In this document: in pieces, positions 34,310 through 43,664 of the stretch
How the letters are laid out: each line of letters starts with the position of its first letter
How positions within the stretch are numbered: the stretch's first letter is position 1
NCBI GenBank assembly: GCA_049511415.1
Contig: JBEKYC010000019.1
Span: 1-64,000, forward strand
DNA length: 64,000 bases
Origin: Bog-159 sp049511415
Lineage (GTDB): Bacteria > Acidobacteriota > Terriglobia > Bryobacterales > Bryobacteraceae
Direction of reading: 5' to 3'
The notes under the pieces: model-generated
Databases searched by the model: none
The model's input: the letters and a program-made list of their open reading frames with translations, nothing else
What the model was told of the DNA's origin: nothing
Program-made: the position numbers and the translations under genes

Positions 34310-34918
34310 ATGGCGACCGACAGCGGCGCCGACGCCAAGAACCGGTTTCCCGGCTCCCTATCGCAGATCACGGAGTTACTCGTGCGCTGGAGCGAGGGCA
34401 ACGGAGACGCTCTGGACCAGCTTGCCGGCCTGGTGTACATCGAACTGCGGCGGATGGCCGCGGCCTTGATGCGAAATGAGCGCCAGGCGCATACCCTGCA
34501 GCCCACGGCCGTAGTGCACGAACTTTATCTTCAACTGGCGGCGGCGCGCACCATCGACTGGAAATGCCGCGGCCAGTTCTTCGCTATTGCCGCTAAGCTG
34601 ATGCGCCGCATCCTGGTGGACCATGCGCGGAAACGGATGGCTGCCAAGCGAAACTCGAGCGACTTCGTCGCCATGCACGGCGAGGCCTTGAGTATCCCTG
34701 GTCCGGACATCATCGAGGTGGACGCCGCCTTGAGCCGTCTGGCTGCGCAACATCCCCGCCAGGCCGCTGTGGTGGAACTGCGCTTCTTCGGCGGCCTCAC
34801 GGCGGAGGAAACCGTGGACGCCCTGAGTTGCTCCGGAGACGCGGTCTCGCTCAGCACGATCGAGCGTGACTGGAGGTTTTCGCGCGCCTGGCTGCAAGGG
34901 GAACTCGGAACCAGATGA
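34310..34918 (+). CDS. ECF-type sigma factor of the acidobacterial TIGR02999 kind
   Basis: 202 residues from ATG 34310. Region 2 contains GDALDQLAGLVYIELRRMAAAL and LQPTAVVHELYLQL (in part), and FFAIAAKLMRRILVDHAR follows. Region 4 shows VVELRFFGGLTAEETVDALS, then SLSTIERDWRFSRAWL. Between the two helices of region 4 there are several extra residues (SCSGDAV), unlike the usual short turn. The stop overlaps the kinase start by 4 bp. The sigma/Ser-Thr-kinase pair is a known arrangement in Acidobacteria and Planctomycetes. Confidence 0.84.
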   Translation: MATDSGADAKNRFPGSLSQITELLVRWSEGNGDALDQLAGLVYIELRRMAAALMRNERQAHTLQPTAVVHELYLQLAAARTIDWKCRGQFFAIAAKLMRRILVDHARKRMAAKRNSSDFVAMHGEALSIPGPDIIEVDAALSRLAAQHPRQAAVVELRFFGGLTAEETVDALSCSGDAVSLSTIERDWRFSRAWLQGELGTR

Positions 34919-37710
34919 ACCCCGAGGCGCCCGAATCCGCCTTCGATCCGCGCCAATTGCGCGACCTTTTCGACGACGCCTGCGAACTCGATGGCAGCGC
35001 CCGGAAAGAATTGCTTGACCGGGCCTGCGCCGGCCAGCCGGCCCTGCGGGCGGCTGTGGAAACACTACTCCGCGCCGATCAGGAACCTGGTTTCGATCCC
35101 CTCTGGCGCTCGTCGGCGGCATTCGTAGAAGCGCGCCACATGGCCGTCGAAGCCAGCCTGCCGTTCGACCGTCTTGGCGACTACCGGATTCTCTCGCGGA
35201 TTGGAATGGGCGGCATGGGCGCCGTCTACGTCGCCGAGCGCGATTATGACGGCGTCCGGCGACAGGTTGCCATTAAGATCATCCCCCGCGCTCTGCTGGA
35301 CGACGAGATGCTGTGGCGCTTTCACCAGGAGCGCCAGATTCTGGCACGGCTGGAACATCCCAACATCGCCCGCATGCTGGATGCCGGCCGCACGCCCGAT
35401 GACCTGCCGTATCTGGTCATGGATTTCATCGACGGCGTCCCTCTCGATCAATATGCCGCCTCGCATCAGCTCGATCTCAAAGCCCGGCTGGCCCTCTTCC
35501 AGGCCGTCTGCAGCGCGGTGTCCTATGCCCACCGCCACCTGGTCGTGCACCGCGATCTCAAGCCGCAGAATATCCTGGTAACGGCCGAAGGAGTTCCGAA
35601 GCTGCTGGATTTCGGAATCGCCAAGATGATGAGCGCCGCGGATCTGGATGCGGAAGGGCCCGCCACTAAGACCCTGCTTGCCATGACGCCGGACTATGCC
35701 AGCCCCGAGCAGGTGCGGGGCATGCCCATCAGCGCCAGCTCCGATATCTATTCGCTCGGCGTGATCCTGTATGAGTTACTGGCCGGCCGCAAGCCGTATT
35801 CGCTGGCATCCCAGTCGCTGGAGGAGGTCGTTCGCGCGGTCTGCGAGGAAGATCCAACGCCCCCGGTCTCCTTCAACCGCGCCTTGGCCGGCGACCTGGA
35901 TGCGATCATTCGCAAGGCCATGCGCAAGGACGCGGAACAGCGCTACGCCTCGGTCGAGGAATTCTCCCGCGACCTCGCGCGCTACATGGCCGGCGAACCG
36001 GTGAGCGCCAGCGGCCTTTCCATCACGTATCTCGCACGCAAATATGTGGCCCGGCACAGATCGCAAGCCGCGGCGATTGCAGTCGCCGCGTTCCTCTTGG
36101 TGGCCGGCGTTGCCGGCGTGGCCCTCGAGGCGCACATCGCCAACCGCGAACGCGACCGCGCCAGCCAGGAAGCCGCCACCGCCAAAGCCGTAAATGACTT
36201 CCTCCAATACGACCTGTTGGCGCAGGCCGGCGCCACCTCCCAGGCCGGCTCCGGCGCCAGGCCCGATCCGGATCTCAAAGTGCGCACCGCGCTCGACCGG
36301 GCGGCCGCCGGTATCCCGCAGGAGTTTGCCAAACAGCCTCTGGTCGAGGCTTCCATTCGCCAAACCATCGGCGCTGCCTACATGGACCTCGGCATCTACC
36401 CGCAAGCGCAGCCGCATCTCGAGAGATCGTTCGATCTCCGGCGCCATTTGCTCGGCCCGGACCACGCCGACACAGTGAGCGCCATGAGCGATCTCGCCAG
36501 GCTCTACGAGGACCAGGGCAAATACGCCCAAGCCGAGCCGCTGGCCAGCCGGGTGTTGGAAATCCGGCGGCGCTCATTGGGCCCGGAGCATCCCCTCACG
36601 CTAACGGCGCTGAACAACCTGGGCCTGCTGTACCGGTTTGAAGGCAAGTTCCCCCAGGCCGAGACGCTCCTGAGTCAGTTGGTGGAGATTCAGCGGCGGA
36701 GAGGGGGCCAGGATGATCCGGCCACGCTTTGGGCCATGAATAGCCTCGGATTTGTATACCAGGCCGAAGGCAAGTACGCGCAGGCTGGGACTATTCTCAG
36801 TAAGGCGCTGGAAATTCGGCTGCGTGTATCGGGCCCGGAGCACCCCGCTACGTTAATTGTTACCGATAATGTCGCCATCGTGTATTACCGCCAAAGGGAG
36901 TATGCGAAGGCCGAGTCGCTGTGGGCAAAAAACCTGGAAGTTCGCCGCCGCGTGCTGGGCGACCAGCATCCGGACACGTTGCAAACCATGAATAACCTCG
37001 GTGTTGTTTACAGAGCGGAAGGCAAGTGGACTCAAGCCGAAACGCTTCTCACCGGAGTTCTGGAAACCAAGCGCCGGGTGCTGGGTGAGGAACACCCCGA
37101 GACGCTGATCAGTATGCTGAATCTGGCGGTCTTGTACGGCGACAAGCGCGAGTATTCGAAAGCCGAACCGCGTTTGGCAGAGGCTGTGAACCGCGAAAGT
37201 CGCACGCTCGGCCCGGAACATCCCAATACGCTGGCCGGCAAGAACAGCTTGGCCAGCCTCTACGCCGGCGAAGGAAAGTATTCGGCGGCCGAGACCCTGT
37301 TCACCAGTGTGTTGCCGGCGCAGGTTCGGGTTTTGGGCGAGATGCATCCTTTAACGCTCGATTCCCGGCTGCGTTTAGGCAGGCTTCAGCTCCGTGAGCA
37401 AAGGTACCGGGATGCGGATGCGATGCTCCAAGCCGCGCTGAGAGGATACCAAAAGGTCATGCCGGAAAGCTGGGAACGGTACGACTGCCAGAGCATGCTC
37501 GGCGCGAGTCTGGCAGGCCACAAGCACTACGCGGAGGCGGAACCGCTGCTGCTTTCCGGGTACCAGGGCATGGTGGAGCGGGCCGGCACCATTCCGTTCG
37601 GGGAGCGGCCGGCCGTCCGGGAGGCCGGCCAATCGATCGTTCAACTCTACGAAAGCTGGGCGAAGCCGGCGAAGGCCGCCCAGTGGCGCCAAACGCTGAA
37701 AGCGAAGTGA
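34915..37710 (+). CDS. TPR-containing serine/threonine protein kinase
   Basis: 931 residues. The kinase domain (~85-360) has the glycine loop IGMGGMGAVYVA, the catalytic K121 in VAIKII, HRDLKPQN with D214, DFGIAK, and an APE-like SPEQ. A transmembrane helix at ~385-405 is followed by about eleven kinesin-light-chain-type TPR units of 42 residues, repeating GxxHPxTLxxxNNLxxLYxxEGKYxxAE. The kinase is cytoplasmic and the TPRs should be external. It is coupled to the upstream ECF sigma factor, which it probably regulates by phosphorylation (inference). Confidence 0.92.
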   Translation: MNPEAPESAFDPRQLRDLFDDACELDGSARKELLDRACAGQPALRAAVETLLRADQEPGFDPLWRSSAAFVEARHMAVEASLPFDRLGDYRILSRIGMGGMGAVYVAERDYDGVRRQVAIKIIPRALLDDEMLWRFHQERQILARLEHPNIARMLDAGRTPDDLPYLVMDFIDGVPLDQYAASHQLDLKARLALFQAVCSAVSYAHRHLVVHRDLKPQNILVTAEGVPKLLDFGIAKMMSAADLDAEGPATKTLLAMTPDYASPEQVRGMPISASSDIYSLGVILYELLAGRKPYSLASQSLEEVVRAVCEEDPTPPVSFNRALAGDLDAIIRKAMRKDAEQRYASVEEFSRDLARYMAGEPVSASGLSITYLARKYVARHRSQAAAIAVAAFLLVAGVAGVALEAHIANRERDRASQEAATAKAVNDFLQYDLLAQAGATSQAGSGARPDPDLKVRTALDRAAAGIPQEFAKQPLVEASIRQTIGAAYMDLGIYPQAQPHLERSFDLRRHLLGPDHADTVSAMSDLARLYEDQGKYAQAEPLASRVLEIRRRSLGPEHPLTLTALNNLGLLYRFEGKFPQAETLLSQLVEIQRRRGGQDDPATLWAMNSLGFVYQAEGKYAQAGTILSKALEIRLRVSGPEHPATLIVTDNVAIVYYRQREYAKAESLWAKNLEVRRRVLGDQHPDTLQTMNNLGVVYRAEGKWTQAETLLTGVLETKRRVLGEEHPETLISMLNLAVLYGDKREYSKAEPRLAEAVNRESRTLGPEHPNTLAGKNSLASLYAGEGKYSAAETLFTSVLPAQVRVLGEMHPLTLDSRLRLGRLQLREQRYRDADAMLQAALRGYQKVMPESWERYDCQSMLGASLAGHKHYAEAEPLLLSGYQGMVERAGTIPFGERPAVREAGQSIVQLYESWAKPAKAAQWRQTLKAK

Positions 37711-37733
37711 GCCGAGCCTAAGGAATACTCACC

Positions 37734-37774
37734 GGCGGAAGCCGGGTTTCAATGGATTAGGCGAGGCTTCCGCC
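37734..37774 (+). terminator. Stem-loop after the TPR kinase
   Basis: GGCGGAAGCC (37734-37743) and GGCTTCCGCC (37765-37774) are perfect inverted repeats of 10 bp separated by 21 bases, starting 24 bp after the kinase stop. There is no following T-run, so it may end transcription Rho-dependently or stabilise the 3' end. The remaining ~220 bp to the next gene show no ORF or repeat that I can interpret. An AAGGAG precedes the ATG at 38001. Confidence 0.5.
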
Positions 37775-38000
37775 AGACTGGGGGCGCCCGGGCGAAGCTT
37801 GTTCGTCGTGGCATCACCCCGCTGCCGTCAACTCGACATGGGCTGCGAACAACGCCGCCCGTCTGGCTGCCTGGCCGAACCAGTAAACTACATTCCTTCC
37901 AGCCCCTGGCGCCCAACGCGACCGCGGCCTGACAAGCCGATGAAGGGTTTTGCTCCCGGTCTGCGCATTCTGATTCGTAAGACCTAAGGAGCTTACAAAC

Positions 38001-38807
38001 ATGAAACTCAACACAAACGTTTTTGCATTCCCGGGCCTGCCGGCGTCTGTCTACACGCGAACACGCTCAGGCGTGCTATCCGTAGCCCTGGCGATGGCTG
38101 TGGCCCCGTCCGCAATCTGGGGACAGAGAGTGCCCCTCTGCACGAACACGGCCACGACTGAAACCTGTTTGATCGACAACTTCACGTCCCCCGGCGGCAA
38201 GGCCGGCAAGGTCGGGCCGATCACGTCCGGCAATGTGGAGGTTACGCAGACCTCGGCCGGCGCGGTTAGTGGAAGCCGGCAGCTTCTTCTATCGTTAGGC
38301 ACTTCGGGCGAGCCGCCGGCTAACGATGAGTTTAACCAGTCGGCCCAGGTGCAGGTAATCCCCAGCAAGACCGCGGGCGTGCCGTCGGCATTGGTCGCCT
38401 CACTGGGTTATAAGGCATTCGGTGCGCTGCAAGGGGTCTACGGGGACAGCGCGCCGATGAGCCTGAATCTCTCCGGGGCGTGGGGAATACGGCTCTTCTT
38501 CGACGGCGTGGAGGCGGGCGCTAATCTCAATTTCGAAGTATGGAATCCCGGCATCTGGGCGGATTGCGGGATCAACGTTCCTGAGGACTACGCGACGCCG
38601 CCCAATTCGTCGGCGTTTACCGTTGACTTTCCCGAATCGCAAATCACAGGGTTTAATACCATCGATTGGACGAATATCACCTCCATCGTCTTTGAGGTGG
38701 AGAATTCGGCTAGCTTTGCGATTACCTCCATCCAGGCGATCCCGGAGTCGGTGAGTTTGGCGAATCCGGCCACTTACACCTGCTCGGCGCAACCGGCAGT
38801 CCCGTAA
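38001..38807 (+). CDS. Secreted protein of unknown function
   Basis: 268 residues with an N-terminal region of about 47 residues that ends in a hydrophobic stretch (SVALAMAVAPSAIWG) as an export signal. The mature protein resembles a beta-sandwich, with four cysteines (LCTNTATTETCLIDN, DCGIN, TCSAQ). A TAAGGAG lies about 10 bp ahead of the ATG. It ends 10 bp before the ATG of the following fibre-like gene and probably shares its transcript. The family is not recognised. Confidence 0.65.
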   Translation: MKLNTNVFAFPGLPASVYTRTRSGVLSVALAMAVAPSAIWGQRVPLCTNTATTETCLIDNFTSPGGKAGKVGPITSGNVEVTQTSAGAVSGSRQLLLSLGTSGEPPANDEFNQSAQVQVIPSKTAGVPSALVASLGYKAFGALQGVYGDSAPMSLNLSGAWGIRLFFDGVEAGANLNFEVWNPGIWADCGINVPEDYATPPNSSAFTVDFPESQITGFNTIDWTNITSIVFEVENSASFAITSIQAIPESVSLANPATYTCSAQPAVP

Positions 38808-38863
38808 TGGAGGGCCCATGAAAACGAGCACCCTGTTGCTGAGTAACCTACTTCAACGGCATC

Positions 38864-41233
38864 GTGACGGATGCGGCAGGCAAAGCGCAATCCGGCACGA
38901 TCGGCATCACCTTCTCGCTGTACGAGGAACAGCAGGGAGGCGTGGCCCTGTGGTCGGAAACCCAGAACGTCATGCTGGATGAGCAGGGCCGCTATACGGT
39001 CCTGCTCGGTTCGGCGCAAGCCGCCGGATTGCCGCTGGATCTATTCGTGAGCGGCAAGGCGCGCTGGCTGGGCGTGACGCCGCAAGTGGCCGGCGTCGGA
39101 GAGCAGCCGCGCGTGCCGCTGGTGGGCGTGCCCTATGCGCTGAAAGCGGCGGATGCCGATACGCTGGGCGGTCTGCCAGCCTCAGCGTTCCTTCACGCGG
39201 CCGGAGTGACAGCGCCGCAGACTGGGGAGCTGATCGCGCACAGCGAGACGGCGGCGGCGGTTTCGCCGAGCACAGCCTGCGCCAGTGTCACCAGCGATGG
39301 AACGGCCACGGCCAACTCCCTGGCGGTGTTTACCACTAACTGCAACATCGAGGCTTCCACCGTCGTGGAGAGCGGCGGCAAAGTAGGTATCGGGACCAGT
39401 TTGCCCACCACCACGCTGGACGTGAAAGGAACATCCACGCTGGATGGAGACGTGATCCTAAGCGCGGAAGGCGCCGCAACCGCGCTCGGCGGCTTCCGTT
39501 CGTACCCGCTCAGCTTGGACGCCTCCAGCTTCAACAGCGGCACCAGCACCGCCGTGACGCAGGTCTTCGAGTGGCAAGCGGAGCCGGTCGGCAACGATAC
39601 CGCCACTCCCTCGGCATCCATGAATCTGCTGTACGCCTCGGGGACCGCGACGCCCGCCAACACCGGATTCTCCGTCGCCAGTAACGGCGTGGTCACCTTC
39701 GCCGCGGGCCAGACGTTTCCGGGCACGGTGACCAGCGTCGCCAGTGGCGCCGGCTTGACCGGCGGCCCGATTAAATCGACGGGAACGTTGAGCATCGCCA
39801 ACGGCGGGGTGACCAATACGATGATCGCCAATCCATCGGTGACGGTGACTGCCGGCACGGCTCTGACGGGCGGCGGCAAGGTGGCTCTCGGGGCCTCCAC
39901 CACGCTTGGGCTAAACACCGGCCTGGTCCCGCTGCTGGCCTCGGCCAACACATTTACCATGCCGCAGACCATTAACTCGGTCCTCAACTTTCCCAATACC
40001 ACCAGTGCTGGTGCGCAGGGCGCCATATTCTTCAACGAAATACCGTTCCTGCATGACTACGGTCCGTTAGACGAGTTTAACGTGCCCGGCTATGCCACCA
40101 ATGTCTTTCTCGGCGCTGGAGCCGGGAACTTCACCATGTCCACGAGCTCGTATTACGGTGGGCTTAACGTTGGTGTCGGCGAGGCGGCGCTGCTCAATAA
40201 CACGATGGGGAACCAGAACGTGGCGGTCGGCTATCTAGCGCTGTTTTCCAACACGACCGGCGCCTGGAACACGGCCAACGGCTCCGAAGCGCTGCTCAAC
40301 AACACGACCGGCGGTTACAACACGGCCGAAGGTTACAACGCGATGGTCAGCAATACCACCGGCGCAAACAACACGGCCCAAGGTTCCCATGCGATGTACG
40401 ACAATACCACCGGCGGGAACGACACGGCCGCTGGCTATAGCGCCCTCTTCAACAACACCACCGGCGCCTCGAACACGGCCAACGGCTACGAAGCGTTGTA
40501 CAACAACACCACGTCGGATAACAACACCGCAACCGGCGCCCTGGCCCTGTATAGCTCTGCTACTGGAATCAGCAACACAGCGGACGGCTACAAAGCCCTC
40601 TACAGCACCACCGCCACCAACAACACGGCGGCCGGTGCCAGCGCGCTGGAGAATGCCACCACCGGAAACGGCAACATCGGTATCGGCTACCAGGCGGGCT
40701 ACAACGTCACCACCGGAAGCAACAACATCGAGATCGGCAATACTGGAACCAGCAGCGACAACGGCGTGATCTACATCGGCACACAGGGGACTCAGAGCGC
40801 CACTTTTATCGCGGGGATTTCGGGCGTGAACGTGAGCGGCGCGCAAGTGGTGGTCACATCGTCCGGACAGCTTGGCGTGACATCCTCATCGCGGCGCTAC
40901 AAGGAAGACATCCAGGACATGGCCGACGCCAGCGACGGACTGATGAAACTGCGCCCGGTAACCTTCCGCTACAAGCAGGCCTTCCCGGATGGCTCGAAAC
41001 CGCTTGAATACGGTCTGATCGCGGAGGAAGTGGCGGAAGTCTATCCGGACATGGTGGTGCGATCCGCCAACGGCCAGATCGAGACCGTGAAGTATCAGGA
41101 ACTCGCCCCCATGCTGCTGAACGAATTGCAAAAGCAGAACGGCGCAATGGCCGCCCAAGCCGAACAGATCCGGAGCCAGCAGGAGCAGATCCGCGAGCTA
41201 GCCGCGCGGCTCGCCAGGCTGGAGGCACGGTAG
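38864..41233 (+). CDS. Large fibre-like protein with S74 (intramolecular chaperone) C-terminus, N-terminus damaged
   Basis: 789 residues from a GTG at 38864. The N-terminal GITFSLYEEQQGGVALWSETQ domain parallels the paralogue at 41658. Residues ~440-620 are 18-residue repeats (NNTTGxxNTAxGYxALxx). The C-terminus has SSRRYKEDIQDM, GLIAEEVAEVYPDMV and a final coiled coil. This is the Peptidase_S74 self-cleaving chaperone seen in phage endosialidases and tail fibres. An ATG at 38818 begins a signal-like MKTSTLLLS, but it is one base out of frame and followed by a stop at 38840. The signal peptide appears deleted, so the protein may no longer be exported. Confidence 0.7.
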   Translation: MTDAAGKAQSGTIGITFSLYEEQQGGVALWSETQNVMLDEQGRYTVLLGSAQAAGLPLDLFVSGKARWLGVTPQVAGVGEQPRVPLVGVPYALKAADADTLGGLPASAFLHAAGVTAPQTGELIAHSETAAAVSPSTACASVTSDGTATANSLAVFTTNCNIEASTVVESGGKVGIGTSLPTTTLDVKGTSTLDGDVILSAEGAATALGGFRSYPLSLDASSFNSGTSTAVTQVFEWQAEPVGNDTATPSASMNLLYASGTATPANTGFSVASNGVVTFAAGQTFPGTVTSVASGAGLTGGPIKSTGTLSIANGGVTNTMIANPSVTVTAGTALTGGGKVALGASTTLGLNTGLVPLLASANTFTMPQTINSVLNFPNTTSAGAQGAIFFNEIPFLHDYGPLDEFNVPGYATNVFLGAGAGNFTMSTSSYYGGLNVGVGEAALLNNTMGNQNVAVGYLALFSNTTGAWNTANGSEALLNNTTGGYNTAEGYNAMVSNTTGANNTAQGSHAMYDNTTGGNDTAAGYSALFNNTTGASNTANGYEALYNNTTSDNNTATGALALYSSATGISNTADGYKALYSTTATNNTAAGASALENATTGNGNIGIGYQAGYNVTTGSNNIEIGNTGTSSDNGVIYIGTQGTQSATFIAGISGVNVSGAQVVVTSSGQLGVTSSSRRYKEDIQDMADASDGLMKLRPVTFRYKQAFPDGSKPLEYGLIAEEVAEVYPDMVVRSANGQIETVKYQELAPMLLNELQKQNGAMAAQAEQIRSQQEQIRELAARLARLEAR
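40190..40730 (+). repeat. Coding tandem repeat, 54-bp unit
   Basis: Roughly nine imperfect direct repeats of 54 bp encode an 18-residue unit with consensus NNTTG(x3)NTA(x)GY(x)AL(x2). The unit resembles collagen-like or YadA-head style trimeric fibre repeats. It is inside the S74 fibre gene and explains any repeat signal in the region; it is not a CRISPR array. Confidence 0.8.
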
Positions 41234-41657
41234 TCAAGGCTCGAGCTCCGGCGAGCTAAGGAGCGCCGCGAGGCCGACGAAGTCGAGACTGTAACCGTGA
41301 AATGGGGGCCTTGCGCATGCGTTGAGCATCGCCATCTTGGCAGGCGGCGCCTGCTCCAAAGTTCAAGAGCATCGCCGAAGCGCCGCTGGAGTCCGCGGCT
41401 TGGGACCGGTCAGGAAGGACCTCTTGCCAGTCATTGACCGCGTGCGAGCCAAGCAGGCGAAGGCTACCGATCGTTGTGGGGAAACCACGGCAAAATCGCG
41501 GCATTCATCTCCGAGAATCTACGCCCGCTGTCTACCTGTGGTGGAGAACCCTCACCAAACGCGAGCGGAGTGAGGGTTTTCTCCCGCCTCCTGCGCCTCC
41601 TTCTCCAGACGGTCCCATCGCGTCCACCCAGGGCGCCCGCCGTCAGGAGGATTTCAC
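41234..41657. other. Intergenic region with a stem-loop between the two fibre-like genes
   Basis: A 424-bp gap. GAGAACCCTCAC (41544-41555) and GTGAGGGTTTTCTC (41570-41583) form a 12-pair hairpin with a 14-base loop and one extra T pair. A CAGGAGG ribosome site lies just before the ATG at 41658. No credible ORF is seen in the rest. The hairpin may be an attenuator, processing site or terminator; there is no U-tract. Confidence 0.55.
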
Positions 41658-43649
41658 ATGTCAACGAGGTTGTCTGTATTGTGCCTGGCCGGCCTTTTCC
41701 TGTCCAGCTCGATTCCGCCGGCCGTAGCCCAGGAAAAGGCGCAGGCCCCCCCTCAATTAGTCACCTACTGGGGCGCCTCCGCCGGTCCGGATGGCAAAGC
41801 CAGAACCGGAGCCGCCGGTGTCACTTTCTCGCTCTATAAGGACCAGCAGGGCGGCGCGCCGCTGTGGATGGAGACGCAAAACGTCACGCTCGATTCCGCC
41901 GGCGGCTACAGCGCGCAGATCGGCGCCACCAATCCCGAGGGCCTGCCCATTGGGCTGTTCGCCTCGGGCGAGGCCCGCTGGCTGGAAGTGCAGGTGGATG
42001 GACAGCCGCCCGCGCAGCGCGTCTTGCTGGTGAGCGTGCCCTACGCCCTGAAAGCCGTGGACGCCCAGACTTTAGGTGGACTGCCGGCTTCGGCATACGC
42101 CCTTGCCGCGGCGCCCTCTGCGCCTGCGAGTGGTGCGGCCGCCATTGCGACCGCCGCAACGTCCCTGACGCCCCGGGGCATCAAGTCTGACGCCACGCCG
42201 GCCGCCACCGACGTCACCGGCGCCGGCACGGCCGGATTCATTCCCGTTTGGAACAGCAGCAGCAATCTGGCTGATTCCGTCATAGAGCAGAAGAGCGGAG
42301 CTGTGGGCATCGGTACTGTTTCGAGCGCCAAGCTGAGCGTTCTTAGCAGCTCGACGAATGCCGCTATCGTCGGTTCCACGTCGGACGCGGCGGGCATCGC
42401 CATTCAGGGTCAGACTACCGACACCAGCGGTGGAGGCACGGCTGTCGTCGGCATCCTAAGCGGCACCTCGGGAACCGCTATAGTGGGACAAGCCGGCGCC
42501 ACCAGCGGCTCGACCGTAGGCGTAAACGGCACCAACGCCAGCGACGCGGGCACCGCCGTACTGGGACAAGCCAGTTCGGCGACCGGCGAAACAAATGGCG
42601 TCCGCGGCACCTCGGCCAGCTCTGACGGAACCGGCGTGTCCGGCGAAAACACCGCCACCACCGGCGCGAACTGGGGTGTGAGCGGCACCGTGGCCAGCGA
42701 TGGTGGAACCGGTGTCTTGGGCACCTCTAACGCCACGACCGGCACGAATTGGGGCGTCTACGGGATCGACAATAGCACCGACGGCTTCGGCGTGCAGGGC
42801 CAGGCTAACGCCACCAGTGGTCTTAACTATGGCGTCCTGGGCTTCACTTCGAGCGGCGGCGGCCACGGAGTCGCAGGTTCCAACGCCGACATCAGCGGAC
42901 TTGGAACTTCGCTCTCGGGCACAGGTTCCGGTGTGTGGGGTGACACGGTCAACGGCACGGTAGGGGTGCTGGCCACCGCGGACGGCAACGAAGCCCTTGC
43001 CGCCTACAATAACGCTAGCAACGTAGCCACCATGTTCGTCGAAAACCAGGAAGACAGCACCAATTCGTCAATCGTTTTCGCGACCTTCAGCGCCTTCGGG
43101 GGCTTCTGCGACATCTTCGTGAGCGGCAACCTGCAATGCAGCGGTTCGGTCGGCGGACACGCCGTCGTGGGCGGGTCCAAAGACGTGGCCCTCTACTCCG
43201 TCCAGGCCGCCGAAAACTGGATGGAAGACGCCGGCTCCGGCCAGTTACACAATGGCGTGGCGTTAGTTACACTCGACGCCGAGTACGCGCAAACAGTGAA
43301 TACGGGCATGGACTATCATGTCTTCCTGACCCCCAATGGCGATTGCAAGGGCCTCTACGTCACCCAAAAATCCGGCAATTCGTTTGAGGTACACGAGCTC
43401 GGCGGCGGCGCTTCCAGCATCGCCTTCGACTATCGCATCATGGCCCGCCGCAAAGGCTTTGAGAACGTCCGGATGGCCGACCTGACCGGTAAAATCCAGC
43501 GGGATAGCACGCTGCATGCCGGCCCACATCCATCATCCAAGCCCGTCGCTGCCCACGCCGCGCGTCCGAAGGTCCCCGCCCGGCAAACACCGGCCCCTGC
43601 CAAAGCGCAAGTCGTAATGTTAAAGCCGGTCTCCGCGCCGGCCAGGTAG
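41658..43649 (+). CDS. Large secreted glycine/threonine-rich repeat protein
   Basis: 663 residues with a signal peptide (about 1-25, ending VAQ). The N-terminal domain (VTFSLYKDQQGGAPLWMETQ, in part) is paralogous to the preceding gene. The middle (~240-430) has ~24-residue repeats with G(V/T)xG(T/Q)xxATxGxxxGVxG, as in beta-solenoid or hemagglutinin-like fibres. It lacks the S74 chaperone domain and has a C-terminal globular region (about 480-610), then a Pro/Ala/Lys tail. A CAGGAGG precedes the ATG. It is probably a surface or extracellular fibre. Confidence 0.78.
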   Translation: MSTRLSVLCLAGLFLSSSIPPAVAQEKAQAPPQLVTYWGASAGPDGKARTGAAGVTFSLYKDQQGGAPLWMETQNVTLDSAGGYSAQIGATNPEGLPIGLFASGEARWLEVQVDGQPPAQRVLLVSVPYALKAVDAQTLGGLPASAYALAAAPSAPASGAAAIATAATSLTPRGIKSDATPAATDVTGAGTAGFIPVWNSSSNLADSVIEQKSGAVGIGTVSSAKLSVLSSSTNAAIVGSTSDAAGIAIQGQTTDTSGGGTAVVGILSGTSGTAIVGQAGATSGSTVGVNGTNASDAGTAVLGQASSATGETNGVRGTSASSDGTGVSGENTATTGANWGVSGTVASDGGTGVLGTSNATTGTNWGVYGIDNSTDGFGVQGQANATSGLNYGVLGFTSSGGGHGVAGSNADISGLGTSLSGTGSGVWGDTVNGTVGVLATADGNEALAAYNNASNVATMFVENQEDSTNSSIVFATFSAFGGFCDIFVSGNLQCSGSVGGHAVVGGSKDVALYSVQAAENWMEDAGSGQLHNGVALVTLDAEYAQTVNTGMDYHVFLTPNGDCKGLYVTQKSGNSFEVHELGGGASSIAFDYRIMARRKGFENVRMADLTGKIQRDSTLHAGPHPSSKPVAAHAARPKVPARQTPAPAKAQVVMLKPVSAPAR

Positions 43650-43664
43650 CGCATTCGGGGTACC

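Noticed and set aside
40190..40730. Possible CRISPR-like array
   Set aside because: The 54-bp periodicity is in frame and encodes 18-residue protein repeats; spacers of constant length with identical repeats are absent.
41544..41583. Classical Rho-independent terminator
   Set aside because: The stem is good, but there is no following T-run; it is noted only as a hairpin.
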